Shown in pieces: positions 19,195 to 28,294 of a stretch of DNA of 64,000 nt (the stretch's first letter is position 1; each line of letters starts with the position of its first letter). The stretch is from the NCBI RefSeq assembly GCF_002250115.1, contig NZ_CP019985.1:3534001-3598000 (forward strand). The letters are read 5' to 3'. The position numbers were made by a program, and so were the translations under genes. Below the pieces are notes generated by a model that saw only the letters and a program-made list of their open reading frames with translations, was not told where the DNA came from and made no database searches. This stretch comes from Shouchella clausii. Lineage in GTDB: Bacteria > Bacillota > Bacilli > Bacillales > Bacillaceae_D.

Positions 19195-19623
19195 ATGAGG
19201 CACTATGAGCTTTATTTGCTTAGTGATGAAGTGGCCGCTTCCTTTTCAGGAAAAGAGGCCAAGCTGTTTCAATTGTTTACAGAACGGGCAAAGGCGAAGC
19301 AAAGCGAACGGCACATCTATGACCGGCAAGTGGATTACATTACGAAACCGCTTCCGAAAGCCAAACTCCACGAAGCGCTGCATAAACGGTATGGGCTTAA
19401 AAAAGGAAATCGTTATGAGCTGCGTTCAGCATTTAATGAGAGAAATAGATGCCTCGTAGAGATTGACGATAAAAGTATCCAGTTGGAAGCACTCGGTGAT
19501 TTAAGTGCAGAGACGACTGTATTTGATGTGTTGAAGGAAGTCGACAGTCATTTTTTTGCAGTGAATGTCGCAGATGGGCGCTTTGGCTGGCTCCAACCTT
19601 TTGAAAAACAACGCGTGCTTTAA
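19195..19623 (+). CDS. sirA: Sporulation inhibitor of replication SirA
   Basis: 142 residues. It resembles B. subtilis SirA (YneE): an N-terminal RHYELYLLSDEVAASF, the middle YITKPLPKAKLHEAL, and the C-terminal FFAVNVADGRFGWLQPFEK are the family blocks as I recall them. SirA binds domain I of DnaA and stops new rounds of replication when sporulation begins. The position between tkt and yneF is the same as in B. subtilis. The start ATG has GGGAGG upstream. A 0A box before the promoter agrees with control by phosphorylated Spo0A. Confidence 0.85.
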   Translation: MRHYELYLLSDEVAASFSGKEAKLFQLFTERAKAKQSERHIYDRQVDYITKPLPKAKLHEALHKRYGLKKGNRYELRSAFNERNRCLVEIDDKSIQLEALGDLSAETTVFDVLKEVDSHFFAVNVADGRFGWLQPFEKQRVL

Positions 19624-19636
19624 GCGCGCTTTTTTC
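19613..19636 (+). terminator. Terminator of sirA
   Basis: GCGTGC-TTTAA-GCGCGC (one G-T pair) followed by TTTTTTC; the stem includes the last codons of sirA. Confidence 0.75.
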
Positions 19637-19789
19637 ATGTAAAGTGTTCGCAGCGTCCTGTTTTGACATGTATCTTGAATAATAATGACTGAATCAATCG
19701 CAAGTCCTTTTAAATTAGAAAGGGCTCATGTATAATAGATTAGGTTGTATACGAGCTAACAAGAAAGGGTTAAGGAGGAAGAAGCAGGA

Positions 19790-20005
19790 ATGGTTTGGCA
19801 TATTATCGGCTATACAGTCGCTGTTCTTGCGGGATTAGCCATTGGCTTTTTCATTGCCCGCAAAACAATGATGTCCTATTTGAAAAAAAATCCGCCAATC
19901 AATGAACAGATGTTGCGTGTTATGATGCAGCAAATGGGTCAAAATCCGTCGCAGAAAAAAATCACGCAAATGATGAAAGCGATGCAAAAGCAACAGTCTA
20001 AATAA
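19790..20005 (+). CDS. yneF: YneF, UPF0154 membrane protein
   Basis: 71 residues. One N-terminal transmembrane helix ([20 protein letters not shown]) and a helical cytoplasmic part with [24 protein letters not shown], the signature of UPF0154. The function is unknown, although the family is widespread in Firmicutes. AAGGAGG is 11 bases before the ATG, and TATAAT (19731-19736) marks a likely promoter. Confidence 0.92.
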   Translation: MVWHIIGYTVAVLAGLAIGFFIARKTMMSYLKKNPPINEQMLRVMMQQMGQNPSQKKITQMMKAMQKQQSK

Positions 20006-20038
20006 GTGAACACCCTGTCTGAGCGGCAGGGTGTTCAC
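20006..20038 (+). terminator. Strong hairpin after yneF
   Basis: GTGAACACCCTG-N9-CAGGGTGTTCAC, a perfect 12-base-pair stem that begins at the yneF stop. The next T run (GGGTTTTT) comes about 10 bases later, so termination may be partial, or the hairpin may stabilise the mRNA. Confidence 0.65.
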
Positions 20039-20100
20039 TGTCATTGGGTTTTTAAATAATATGAATTTTTACTGAATCGATCCAAATGGGAGGCAGGGAT

Positions 20101-21855
20101 ATGCGGGTTTTTGTCGACTTAAACTGGTTTTTTAAAAAGCATTGGCGCGCTTATGCGAGCGGAATCGCAGTGCTTGCCGTCGTCTCTTTTTTATCGCTCA
20201 TTCCCCCTCGTGTGATTGGGGAAGTTGTCGATCAGATTGCCGACGCGAGCTTAACACCGTCTGCATTGGTAAACGATGTCGGCTTGATTCTAGGGATTGC
20301 TGTTGTTTTATACATATTGCGTTTTTTGTGGCGTTTACTCATTTTTGGGACGTCGCTAAAGTTAGCTCGGCAAATTCGCTTCGATTTGTATCGGCATTTT
20401 ACGAACATGCCTGCTTCCTTTTACCATAAGCGGACAACGGGGGACTTGATGGCCGTATCCACAAACGACGTGCGCGCGGTCCAAGCGACTGCTGGGGAAG
20501 GCGTGTTAACAATAGTAGACGCGTGCTTGCTTGGTGGGATGGTCGTCGTAACGATGGCAGTTTCGATCAGTTGGCAGTTAACGTTCATTACATTGTTGCC
20601 CTTGCCGTTGATGGCGCTCTTAACGAGTTATTATGGAAAACTGCTTCATCGTCGTTTTGCTGGAGCACAAGCTGCCTTTAGTGTTTTAAACAACACCGTC
20701 CAAGAAAGTATAGGCGGAATGAAAGTAACGAAAGCATTTGGCCGTGAGCAAGAAGAGGTTTCCCGTTTTGCAAAAAAATCAGCCGATGTTGTCGAAAAGA
20801 ACATGGCTGTTGCGAGGGTCGATGCCTTGTTTGATCCAACCATAACGATTGTGATCGGCAGTTGTTATTTGCTAGCAGTCGCTGTTGGAAGTTTTTTTGT
20901 AGCTGATGGGGCGATGACGATTGGCCAGTTGACGTCTTTTTTCGTTTATTTAGGTCTTTTGATCTGGCCGATGTTGGCGATTGGTATGTTCTTCAATGTA
21001 GTGGAAAGGGGCCATGCATCGTATGACCGCATCCGCGCTGTGTTGAATGAAAAGTCAGACATTGTTGAAAGGGAGCAGGCACTTGATTTCGACATCCAAG
21101 GCGAGCTCGACGTCCGTATTGACGCTTTTCGCTATTCGCCAGACGGTGCAAATGTGCTTGAGAATGTCCATTTTCACTTGCCGAAAGGTGGGACACTGGG
21201 CATTGTCGGAAAGACAGGCAGCGGAAAAACAACATTGTTGTCACTGTTGCAGCGCACGATCGATGTTACGGAGGGGGATATTCTCCTTGATGGCCATTCG
21301 GTCCGGGCTTATCAACTTAGCTGCATTAAAGACGCATTTGGCCTTGTGCCCCAAGAACATTTTCTTTTCTCAGCGACCATTGCTGAAAACGTTGCTTTCG
21401 CGAAGCCAGAAGCGTCAATGGCAGAAATTGTCGCTGTCTGTAAGCTAGCGCAAGTCCATGAAGATATTCTCCGTTTCCCTGCTGGTTATGACACCATTGT
21501 TGGAGAGCGGGGCGTGACCCTTTCTGGCGGGCAAAAGCAGCGTATTTCCATTGCACGGACGCTGTTAAGCGACCCAACTTTGCTCGTACTTGACGATGCC
21601 CTGTCAGCTGTCGATGCGAAAACAGAGGAAGCGATTTTACAAGCACTTCAAACAGAAAAACGGGAACGGACGATTATCATGACGGCCCACCGCTTAAGTG
21701 CGATTAGCCACGCCTCCCTTATTCTAGTGCTTGCAGATGGAAAGGTTAGCCAATCAGGCACTCATGCTGAACTAATGCAACAAGGTGGCTGGTACAAAGA
21801 AATGTATGAGCGCCAGCAGCTAGAATCGGCCGTGGAACAGGGGGGGAATGAATGA
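20101..21855 (+). CDS. ABC exporter half-transporter, subunit 1 (degenerate ATP site)
   Basis: 584 residues: a six-helix exporter membrane domain (about 1-320) and an ATPase domain with Walker A GKTGSGKTTLL, signature LSGGQKQR and Walker B LLVLDDALSAVD. An aspartate stands where the catalytic glutamate normally is (VLDD instead of VLDE), the mark of the non-catalytic partner in heterodimeric exporters such as BmrC/YheI. It overlaps the partner gene by ATGA. Probably multidrug or lipid export. The ATG at 20101 is chosen because GGGAGG lies 8-9 bases upstream. Confidence 0.9.
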   Translation: MRVFVDLNWFFKKHWRAYASGIAVLAVVSFLSLIPPRVIGEVVDQIADASLTPSALVNDVGLILGIAVVLYILRFLWRLLIFGTSLKLARQIRFDLYRHFTNMPASFYHKRTTGDLMAVSTNDVRAVQATAGEGVLTIVDACLLGGMVVVTMAVSISWQLTFITLLPLPLMALLTSYYGKLLHRRFAGAQAAFSVLNNTVQESIGGMKVTKAFGREQEEVSRFAKKSADVVEKNMAVARVDALFDPTITIVIGSCYLLAVAVGSFFVADGAMTIGQLTSFFVYLGLLIWPMLAIGMFFNVVERGHASYDRIRAVLNEKSDIVEREQALDFDIQGELDVRIDAFRYSPDGANVLENVHFHLPKGGTLGIVGKTGSGKTTLLSLLQRTIDVTEGDILLDGHSVRAYQLSCIKDAFGLVPQEHFLFSATIAENVAFAKPEASMAEIVAVCKLAQVHEDILRFPAGYDTIVGERGVTLSGGQKQRISIARTLLSDPTLLVLDDALSAVDAKTEEAILQALQTEKRERTIIMTAHRLSAISHASLILVLADGKVSQSGTHAELMQQGGWYKEMYERQQLESAVEQGGNE

Positions 21856-23636
21856 AACATACAGATGGCGTTATGACAGGACGTGAGCAGCGAGCCGTTT
21901 TTTGGCGGCTTATCCGTTACGCCGGCCCGCATAAGAAGCGGTTCATGCTGGCCCTTGCTATTATGATGGTGGCTGCCGGAGCGGAACTGCTGCAACCGAT
22001 TTTGATTGCCCGCTTTATTGACGGTTATTTAACGCCGCAATTGTTTGAACTGAAACCACTGTTAGCGCTTGCGTTCTTGTATGTAGGGCTATTAGTAGCG
22101 GCTGTGATTGGCCAGTATGTTCAAAGCGTCCTTTTTTGGCGAATTGCGCTAAACATTGTCCAAGCATTACGGCTCGATGTATTCGCCCACGTACAAAAGC
22201 TAGGGCTGTCTTTTTTTGACCGCATGCCTGGTGGCGCTCTTATTTCACGGATTACAAACGACACCGAAGCCATCAAGGAACTATATGTTAGCGTGCTCGC
22301 GGTCTTTGTTCAAAACGGCGTATTTATGATGGGGACGTTTTTGGCGATGTTTTACTTAAATGCGACACTTGCCTTCTATTGTTTGGCTTTTCTGCCGCTA
22401 CTTCTTGCTGTAGTTGGCTTGTACCGTAAAATCAGCTCTCGCTTCTATGAACAAGTTAGCGCCAAATTGAGTGAGATCAATGCGAAGTTGAGCGAGTCGA
22501 TCCAAGGGATGGCCATTATTCAAGCTTTCCGGCAAGAAAAGCGTCTGCAAAAAGAGTTTGCGGATACAAATGAAGCTCATTACCGCGCAGGGTTCCGGGC
22601 GATGAAAGCAGACGGCTTGCTGCTCAGGCCGATCGTCGATGTGTTAAGCCACCTTGCCATTGCCATCGTTCTTTTGTACTTTGGCTTCGGTTCCTTTGCT
22701 GGGCCAGTAGAAATAGGCGTTTTATATGCGTTTGTTAATTACCTAGACCGCTTTTTTGAGCCGGTCAACCAAATCATGCAGCGGCTATCTTTATTCCAAC
22801 AAGCGATTGTTTCTGCTGGGCGGGTCTTCCGTTTAATGGACCAACAGGAGTTTGCCCCAGGTAAACAGGGGGACGATAAGCCGCAAATGGCAGAGGGTGA
22901 AATTGAATTTGACAATGTGACTTTTTCTTATGACGGGAAAACCGACGTGCTAAAAAACATTTCATTCACCGTCAAAAAAGGCGAGACACTTGCCATTGTT
23001 GGCCATACTGGTAGCGGGAAAAGCTCTATCATTCATTTGTTGTTGCGTTTTTATCCGCTGAAGCAAGGCTCTATTCGTATAGACAGAAACGAGCTATCCG
23101 CCTATCCAGAGGAAGAACTAAGGCAAAACGTTGGGCTTGTGTTACAAGACCCGTTTATGTATAGCGGTACAATTGCAAGCAATATTACGCTCTCCCGTGA
23201 TGGGTATACGCAAGCAGATGTAGAGGCTGCCGCCGCTTTTGTCGGCGCTGATGCATTCATTCATAAATTGCCTGACGGCTATCAAACGGAAGTGACTGAA
23301 AGGGGAGGAACGTTTTCAAGTGGCGAACGGCAACTGCTTTCTTTTGCAAGAACGATGATAGCCGACCCGCCTATTTTAATCCTCGACGAAGCGACAGCTA
23401 TGGTTGATACGGAGACAGAAGAAGCGATTCAAAAAGCACTTGTTGCCATGGAGCAAAACCGGACAACGATTGCCATTGCCCATCGCCTGTCGACGATTAA
23501 GCACGCTGACCGAATTTTGGTTCTCCACCAAGGAGAAATTGCGGAACAAGGTTCCCACGAGGAGTTGCTGAGCAAAAAAGGGCTTTATTATAAAATGTAT
23601 TTGCTACAGGCAAGAGAAAAAACAGCCGCCATTTAA
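21852..23636 (+). CDS. ABC exporter half-transporter, subunit 2 (catalytic)
   Basis: 594 residues with the same layout as its partner: membrane domain first, then Walker A GHTGSGKSSII, an altered signature FSSGERQLL and Walker B LILDEATAMVD with the catalytic glutamate. A canonical signature in subunit 1 and an altered one here leave one active and one degenerate ATP site in the heterodimer, as in BmrCD-type pumps. The closest B. subtilis types are YheI/YheH or YfiB/YfiC; length favours neither strongly. It is translationally coupled to subunit 1. Confidence 0.9.
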   Translation: MKHTDGVMTGREQRAVFWRLIRYAGPHKKRFMLALAIMMVAAGAELLQPILIARFIDGYLTPQLFELKPLLALAFLYVGLLVAAVIGQYVQSVLFWRIALNIVQALRLDVFAHVQKLGLSFFDRMPGGALISRITNDTEAIKELYVSVLAVFVQNGVFMMGTFLAMFYLNATLAFYCLAFLPLLLAVVGLYRKISSRFYEQVSAKLSEINAKLSESIQGMAIIQAFRQEKRLQKEFADTNEAHYRAGFRAMKADGLLLRPIVDVLSHLAIAIVLLYFGFGSFAGPVEIGVLYAFVNYLDRFFEPVNQIMQRLSLFQQAIVSAGRVFRLMDQQEFAPGKQGDDKPQMAEGEIEFDNVTFSYDGKTDVLKNISFTVKKGETLAIVGHTGSGKSSIIHLLLRFYPLKQGSIRIDRNELSAYPEEELRQNVGLVLQDPFMYSGTIASNITLSRDGYTQADVEAAAAFVGADAFIHKLPDGYQTEVTERGGTFSSGERQLLSFARTMIADPPILILDEATAMVDTETEEAIQKALVAMEQNRTTIAIAHRLSTIKHADRILVLHQGEIAEQGSHEELLSKKGLYYKMYLLQAREKTAAI

Positions 23637-23644
23637 ATGGATTA

Positions 23645-23674
23645 AAGCCTGTCCGGCCACTGGCCAACAGGCTT
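23645..23674. terminator. Two-way hairpin between the ABC genes and yneK
   Basis: AAGCCTGT and ACAGGCTT pair around an inner GGCC-N3-GGCC. It lies between convergent genes; T runs are weak. Confidence 0.55.
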
Positions 23675-23678
23675 ACAG

Positions 23679-24143
23679 TCATTGTGCGTTCATTTTACGG
23701 CTTTCTGCATTCCGATCAAGCAAATGTTCGTACGGTGCCAAATCAATTTCTTTTTCGGTTAGTTTTTTAATCAAGAATTTATGGTCGCGTTTTGGTGTAG
23801 CGATAATGTAGCCGCGGATCATAATGTCTAGCGTCAATGTAGTCGCTTTTTCTTTAATGGCAATCTCGCTAATTTTCCCGGCAATCTTTTCCTTTGCGAC
23901 ATCGCGAAACAGTTCGGGTACAGGCTCAACGAGTTCATTAAGCAACGTACGCTGGTCTTCTCCCCATAGGGGCAATGCTTGGTTAATGTAATGTTCTTGC
24001 CAATCAAGAATCGATTTGCCGTCGGCTTTTGGCAAGCGCTTTAAAAATTTGCGGAACATAAAATAGCCACCGATGAGCATAAGTCCAAGCAAGATGAACG
24101 TCCATAGAATAATAAAACTCATAAACCAATCCCAGCCTGACAT
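23679..24143 (-). CDS. yneK: YneK-like membrane-anchored protein (DUF2621)
   Basis: 154 residues: an N-terminal membrane helix (WFMSFIILWTFILLGLMLIGGYFM) and a soluble domain with SILDWQEHYINQALPLWGEDQRT and the basic end KRDHKFLIKKLTEKEIDL. This is the DUF2621/YneK family, which sits in the same yne region of B. subtilis; function unknown. The ATG at 24143 is preferred since GGGAGG lies 7 bases upstream; longer in-frame starts exist without a ribosome site. Confidence 0.82.
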   Translation of the reverse strand: MSGWDWFMSFIILWTFILLGLMLIGGYFMFRKFLKRLPKADGKSILDWQEHYINQALPLWGEDQRTLLNELVEPVPELFRDVAKEKIAGKISEIAIKEKATTLTLDIMIRGYIIATPKRDHKFLIKKLTEKEIDLAPYEHLLDRNAESRKMNAQ

Positions 24144-24292
24144 GTTCATCCTCCCATTTTGCTTGTTCTTCGCATTCACTGTATCATAAAATGGGTAGAG
24201 GCGCTAGCAACATGGCGTTTTTTTCAATTGAGTAAAAAGGTCTGGCAAACGAATATTGACTCACTGCTGCGTTAATCAAGGGGGGCTGGATA

Positions 24293-24487
24293 GTGACAGA
24301 AGAAAAAGCAGCGCAATTGCTGCAAGCATTACGGACGAATGAAGTAACCGAAGTGACGGTATCAAAAGAAGAGTTTCCGGTGTTTCGCAACGTATTGACG
24401 AAACAAGAGGATATGAAAAGTTTCCGAGGAGCAGCCAAACATTTTGGTACGGTTGTTTATACGTACGAACCTGGCTGGACTGCGTAA
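24293..24487 (+). CDS. Conserved small acidic protein
   Basis: 64 residues, GTG start after AAGGGGGG. It begins with an acidic helix (EEKAAQLLQALRTNEVTEV) and ends FRGAAKHFGTVVYTYEPGW. I recall similar small proteins in other Bacillales but no assigned function. No cysteine, membrane segment or DNA-binding motif is visible. It is a single gene with a terminator after it. Confidence 0.75.
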   Translation: MTEEKAAQLLQALRTNEVTEVTVSKEEFPVFRNVLTKQEDMKSFRGAAKHFGTVVYTYEPGWTA

Positions 24488-24500
24488 AGAAAAATGCGAT

Positions 24501-24524
24501 AAAAGGCTGCGATGGCAGCCTTTT
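24501..24524. terminator. Two-way terminator
   Basis: AAAAGGCTGC-GATG-GCAGCCTTTT; A and T runs flank the stem, so it can serve the small acidic gene and the YjcZ-type gene opposite. Confidence 0.88.
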
Positions 24525-24530
24525 ACGAGC

Positions 24531-24611
24531 CTAGAACCAGCTTGCGCCGACAATTACTAGCAAGATAAACAAGACAACGATAAGTGCAAAGCCTCCACCA
24601 TATCCGCTCAT
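24531..24611 (-). CDS. YjcZ-family sporulation peptide
   Basis: 26 residues: MSGYGGGFALIVVLFILL followed by VIVGASWF. The glycine-tyrosine start, one hydrophobic helix and the GASW-type ending are the YjcZ family pattern, small membrane peptides made late in sporulation. AAAGGAGG stands upstream of the ATG. A SigK-type promoter (24642-24668) precedes it. The gene is far below normal gene-finder size limits. Confidence 0.88.
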   Translation of the reverse strand: MSGYGGGFALIVVLFILLVIVGASWF

Positions 24612-24641
24612 AGTTGAACCTCCTTTTAACAAGGTATGTTC

Positions 24642-24668
24642 TAGTCTATGCAAGCGAAAAAAAAGCGT
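24642..24668 (-). promoter_or_regulatory. SigK-type promoter of the YjcZ-like gene
   Basis: On the minus strand AC (24668-24667), 16-base spacer, CATAGACTA (24650-24642), matching the SigK consensus AC-N16-CATANNNTA. It implies late mother-cell expression. Confidence 0.55.
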
Positions 24669-24686
24669 ATGGGCGGACTTTCATCA

Positions 24687-24824
24687 TCATTCGCCATTTG
24701 TTTGATTGACTTGGTTGGCTTTTTTTGTTTTGTGTGAGCCACTCAATGGCTCTGGCTGGCCGCTTCCTTGCTTGCCTTTTGGTTGGTTGCGGCGTTGACT
24801 TTTAAACGTATGGCGTTCCGTCAT
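24687..24824 (-). CDS. sspP: Small acid-soluble spore protein P
   Basis: 45 residues, basic and hydrophilic. The core GQPEPLSGSHKTKKANQ matches SspP (CotL), a minor forespore protein of B. subtilis encoded beside citB. ATG at 24824 with AAGGAGG 8 bases upstream; a longer in-frame start has no ribosome site. A SigG-type promoter lies before it. The partner gene sspO, usually adjacent in B. subtilis, is not seen here. Confidence 0.85.
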   Translation of the reverse strand: MTERHTFKSQRRNQPKGKQGSGQPEPLSGSHKTKKANQVNQTNGE

Positions 24825-24845
24825 AAAACATTCCTCCTTGCTCCT

Positions 24846-24877
24846 TAGTATAAGGCGGCAACCATTTTTTCTATTCA
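24846..24877 (-). promoter_or_regulatory. SigG-type promoter of sspP
   Basis: On the minus strand TGAATAG (24877-24871), 18-base spacer, TATACTA (24852-24846), close to the SigG consensus TGNATAN / CATACTA. Confidence 0.6.
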
Positions 24878-24886
24878 AATTTAATA

Positions 24887-24900
24887 TTTTTGTCGAAAAA
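24887..24900 (+). promoter_or_regulatory. Perfect 0A-box-like sequence between sspP and citB
   Basis: TTTTTGTCGAAAAA contains TTTGTCGAA. It lies about 100 bases upstream of the citB promoter and directly behind the sspP promoter. Whether Spo0A acts here is unknown; an 8-base core is expected about twice by chance in a window this size. Confidence 0.4.
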
Positions 24901-24962
24901 AGATTTAAACTTGGCGCAACTTTTGCTATCCTAATGAAGGGAAATCTTCCTGAATGCCTGTT

Positions 24963-25021
24963 TGTAAAAGCGCTTACGGATGGGTAAATCTTTAGACAAC
25001 GCTCTCATAATACGTTATGAT
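24963..25021 (+). promoter_or_regulatory. citB promoter with a candidate CcpA site
   Basis: TTAGAC (24992-24997), 18-base spacer, TATGAT (25016-25021). Upstream, TGTAAAAGCGCTTACG (24963-24978) fits the catabolite-responsive element core (AAAGCGCTT) with a few mismatches outside. The dyad ATAA-N4-TTAT in the spacer is shorter than a classical CcpC box. Confidence 0.5.
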
Positions 25022-25044
25022 AATGCTGATAAGGGGGTCTTTCG

Positions 25045-27762
25045 ATGTCAAAAAAACAAGACGTGTTTAATGCTAAGTCTTCTTTTGACCTGAATGGGAA
25101 AACGTACCATTACTATGCGCTTGATGCGCTGGAAAAAGCCGGGATCGGAAAAGTCAGCAAGCTGCCTTACTCCGTTAAAGTCCTGCTTGAATCCGTATTA
25201 AGGCAGTACGATGATTATGTCATTAAAAAAGAGCATGTTGAAAACCTAGCAAAGTGGGGCACAAAGGACGTAAAGGAGATCGACGTTCCATTTAAGCCTT
25301 CACGTGTTATTCTCCAAGATTTTACAGGTGTTCCGGCAGTCGTCGATTTAGCTGCGCTCCGCAAAGCAATGGCTGACCTCGGAGGAAATCCCGACCAAAT
25401 CAATCCGGAAATTCCAGTCGACCTTGTCATTGACCACTCTGTTCAAGTGGACAAATTCGGAACAGACGATTCATTGCTCTATAATATGAATTTGGAATTT
25501 GAACGCAATGCAGAGCGCTACCAATTTTTAAATTGGGCCAAAAAAGCATTCGACAATTACAATGCCGTTCCGCCAGCAACAGGTATTGTCCACCAAGTGA
25601 ATTTAGAGTACATTGCTAACGTCGTCCACGCTGTTGAACAGGACGGCGAAACAGTTGCGTTTCCAGACACTTTAGTGGGAACCGATTCCCATACGACCAT
25701 GATTAACGGTTTGGGTGTACTCGGTTGGGGTGTTGGCGGCATTGAAGCGGAAGCTGGGATGCTTGGACAGCCTTCTTACTTCCCAGTTCCTGAAGTGATT
25801 GGCTTGAAATTTACAGGCTCACTGCCAAGTGGGACAACGGCAACTGATGTCGCTTTAAAAGTGACGCAAGTATTGCGGAAAAAGAGTGTTGTCGGTAAAT
25901 TTGTCGAATACTTTGGCCCTGGCCTTGCTGATATGCCTCTTGCTGACCGGGCGACGATTTCGAATATGGCCCCTGAGTACGGTGCGACTTGTGGCTTCTT
26001 CCCAATCGACGAAGAGGCGTTAAATTATTTGCGCCTGACAGGACGCTCTGAAGAGCAAATTGATTTGGTTCGCACGTACTGCAAAGCGAACGGCATGTTC
26101 TATGTCCCTGGTGAAACGCCTGATCCTGTTTACACAGATGTGGTGGAAGTGGATCTGTCTGAGATCCATGCCAACTTGTCTGGCCCTAAGCGCCCACAAG
26201 ATTTGATCGAGCTACCAGACATGCAAAAGTCTTTCCAAGATGCCGTCGTTGCGCCAGCAGGAAACCAAGGACTTGGTCTTTCAAAAGATGAATTCAATAA
26301 AACCGTTGAAGTCAACTTTGCCGATGGCCGCAAAACGACAATGAAAACGGGTGCTGTAGCGATTGCTGCTATTACGAGCTGTACAAATACATCTAACCCA
26401 TATGTGCTTGTAGCCGCAGGACTTGTTGCCAAAAAAGCGAGCGAGCTAGGTTTGAAAGTGCCTGAGTACGTGAAGACATCACTAGCGCCTGGTTCTAAAG
26501 TGGTAACAGGCTATTTGAATGATTCTGGCTTGATGCCTTATCTAGAAAACCTCGGCTTCCATTTAGTTGGATACGGCTGTACTACATGTATCGGAAACTC
26601 TGGCCCGCTTGAAGAAGAAGTGGAACAAGCAATTGCAGACAATGATTTGACCGTAACGTCTGTCCTGTCTGGAAACCGTAACTTTGAAGGGCGCATCCAT
26701 CCGCTTGTAAAAGCGAACTATTTGGCATCGCCGCCGCTTGTTGTTGCTTATGCATTGGCAGGCACAGTTGATGTGGACCTTTTAAATGACCCAATTGCCA
26801 AAGACAAAGACGGCAATGATGTCTATTTTAACGATATTTGGCCAACGTCAGATGAAGTCCGGACAATTGTTGATAAAACCGTTACACCTGAGCTATTCCG
26901 CCGTGAATATGCAGATGTGTTCACGAGCAATGAACGTTGGAATCAAATCAACACGACGGACGACGCTCTTTACCAGTGGGATGACGATTCAACTTATATT
27001 GCCAACCCGCCGTTCTTTGAAGGGCTTGCCAAAGATCCAGAAGAAGTGAAACCACTTAATGGCTTGCGTGTAATTGGCAAATTTGGTGACTCAGTCACAA
27101 CGGACCATATTTCTCCAGCTGGAGCGATTGGCAAAAATACGCCAGCAGGTCAGTATTTGATGGAAAAAGGCGTTAAACCAAAAGACTTTAACTCATATGG
27201 CTCTCGCCGAGGCAACCATGAAGTCATGATGCGTGGCACGTTCGCCAATATCCGCATTCGTAACCAAATCGCTCCAGGCACAGAAGGCGGCTACACGACT
27301 TATTGGCCGACTGGGGAAGTGATGTCTATTTATGATGCAGCTATGAAATACAAGGAAGACAATACGGGCCTTGTCATTCTAGCCGGCCAGGATTACGGCA
27401 TGGGTTCTTCTCGTGACTGGGCAGCCAAAGGTACGAACTTGCTCGGCATCAAAACGGTTATTGCCGAAAGCTATGAGCGTATTCACCGTTCCAACTTGGT
27501 GCTCATGGGCGTGTTGCCTCTTCAATTTAAAGCAGGCGAAAGTGCAGAATCCCTTGGCCTGACAGGAAAAGAGACGATTTCTGTCGCCATTTCCAACGAT
27601 ATAAAACCACGGGATTATGTGACAGTGACGGCTGTTAGCGAAGATGGCAAGAAAACAGAATTCGAGGCGCTTGTTCGTTTCGATAGCGATGTAGAAATCG
27701 ATTACTATCGCCATGGTGGTATTTTGCAAATGGTGTTACGTGAAAAATTGGCTACCGTGTAA
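25045..27762 (+). CDS. citB: Aconitate hydratase (aconitase A)
   Basis: 905 residues, full length. Interconverts citrate and isocitrate in the TCA cycle using a 4Fe-4S cluster; the cluster ligands lie in [10 protein letters not shown] and [11 protein letters not shown]. Substrate-binding segments [19 protein letters not shown] and [16 protein letters not shown] are intact. In B. subtilis the same protein becomes an RNA-binding regulator when iron is short. ATG follows AAGGGGG. Upstream lie a promoter and candidate CcpA and Spo0A sites, and a strong terminator follows. Confidence 0.98.
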   Translation: MSKKQDVFNAKSSFDLNGKTYHYYALDALEKAGIGKVSKLPYSVKVLLESVLRQYDDYVIKKEHVENLAKWGTKDVKEIDVPFKPSRVILQDFTGVPAVVDLAALRKAMADLGGNPDQINPEIPVDLVIDHSVQVDKFGTDDSLLYNMNLEFERNAERYQFLNWAKKAFDNYNAVPPATGIVHQVNLEYIANVVHAVEQDGETVAFPDTLVGTDSHTTMINGLGVLGWGVGGIEAEAGMLGQPSYFPVPEVIGLKFTGSLPSGTTATDVALKVTQVLRKKSVVGKFVEYFGPGLADMPLADRATISNMAPEYGATCGFFPIDEEALNYLRLTGRSEEQIDLVRTYCKANGMFYVPGETPDPVYTDVVEVDLSEIHANLSGPKRPQDLIELPDMQKSFQDAVVAPAGNQGLGLSKDEFNKTVEVNFADGRKTTMKTGAVAIAAITSCTNTSNPYVLVAAGLVAKKASELGLKVPEYVKTSLAPGSKVVTGYLNDSGLMPYLENLGFHLVGYGCTTCIGNSGPLEEEVEQAIADNDLTVTSVLSGNRNFEGRIHPLVKANYLASPPLVVAYALAGTVDVDLLNDPIAKDKDGNDVYFNDIWPTSDEVRTIVDKTVTPELFRREYADVFTSNERWNQINTTDDALYQWDDDSTYIANPPFFEGLAKDPEEVKPLNGLRVIGKFGDSVTTDHISPAGAIGKNTPAGQYLMEKGVKPKDFNSYGSRRGNHEVMMRGTFANIRIRNQIAPGTEGGYTTYWPTGEVMSIYDAAMKYKEDNTGLVILAGQDYGMGSSRDWAAKGTNLLGIKTVIAESYERIHRSNLVLMGVLPLQFKAGESAESLGLTGKETISVAISNDIKPRDYVTVTAVSEDGKKTEFEALVRFDSDVEIDYYRHGGILQMVLREKLATV

Positions 27763-27768
27763 TAAATG

Positions 27769-27799
27769 AAAAACTGCCTGACTCTCAGGCAGTTTTTTT
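27769..27799 (+). terminator. Terminator of citB
   Basis: AAACTGCCTG-ACTCT-CAGGCAGTTT followed by TTTT. Confidence 0.92.
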
Positions 27800-27803
27800 A
27801 TTA

Positions 27804-27956
27804 TCACCGATTCATGCTTTTATTAGCAGCAGGACGAGGGCGCTGGTCGTGATGATTGCTTTTTTGTGCCATCCAAGAAAGAAAATGCTGTTCTTTTTCA
27901 GACAACGGCCGTTGCAATTTTGTTTCAAAAAGTTGTTCAAGTTCCTTTTTTTCCAT
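27804..27956 (-). CDS. Hypothetical 50-residue protein
   Basis: ATG at 27956 preceded by AAAAAGGGTG. The product starts with an amphipathic, charged helix (MEKKELEQLFETKLQRPL) and ends in a polar, histidine- and proline-containing tail (NHHDQRPRPAAN). It has no cysteine, membrane helix or known motif. It lies convergent to citB just beyond the citB terminator. I do not recognise the family; coding is supported by the ribosome site and residue composition. Confidence 0.6.
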   Translation of the reverse strand: MEKKELEQLFETKLQRPLSEKEQHFLSWMAQKSNHHDQRPRPAANKSMNR

Positions 27957-28112
27957 GATATTCACCCTTTTTTTGTTGTAATGGTTTACTTATATGAACA
28001 AGGTGGCTGTCGTAGACGTCCATCGGAGCAGAAAGTGAAAAAAATGGCGAATGGCAATGGTTTAAAAAGTGAGAATTCAGGTAATAGTAATAGAAAAAAG
28101 AGGTGAACAACG

Positions 28113-28241
28113 ATGAGGCGAGTAGGGAAAGTATCTTTTGCTGAATTGGTGCGGCAAAACCGTGAGCGTCTTACTCAAGATCGGGAAGCAATGGAGCGTT
28201 TGGAAGCACGGTTTGAACAAAAACACTCAATGCCAAAATAA
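28113..28241 (+). CDS. FbpB-family small basic protein
   Basis: 42 residues. The segment VSFAELVRQNRERLTQDRE with the following ERLEARFEQKH matches the Fur-regulated basic protein B family, small proteins that in B. subtilis assist the iron-sparing RNA FsrA. ATG follows AAGAGGTGAAC. A convincing Fur box is not visible upstream, so iron control is not shown here. The link is suggestive because aconitase, the gene before it, is an iron-sparing target in B. subtilis. Confidence 0.75.
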   Translation: MRRVGKVSFAELVRQNRERLTQDREAMERLEARFEQKHSMPK

Positions 28242-28294
28242 GGAAGCCTCAGTGGGCGTTGCATTGGGCAAGCTAAACCCATGGAGGGGATCAC

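Noticed and set aside
28070..28095. Fur box before the FbpB-like gene
   Set aside because: TGAGAATTCAGGTAATAG matches the first half of the Fur consensus, but the second half is poor.
27849..28106. 85-codon plus-strand frame after citB
   Set aside because: It is the shadow of the 50-residue minus-strand gene and has no ribosome site; its composition is unlike a protein (runs of F, K and R).
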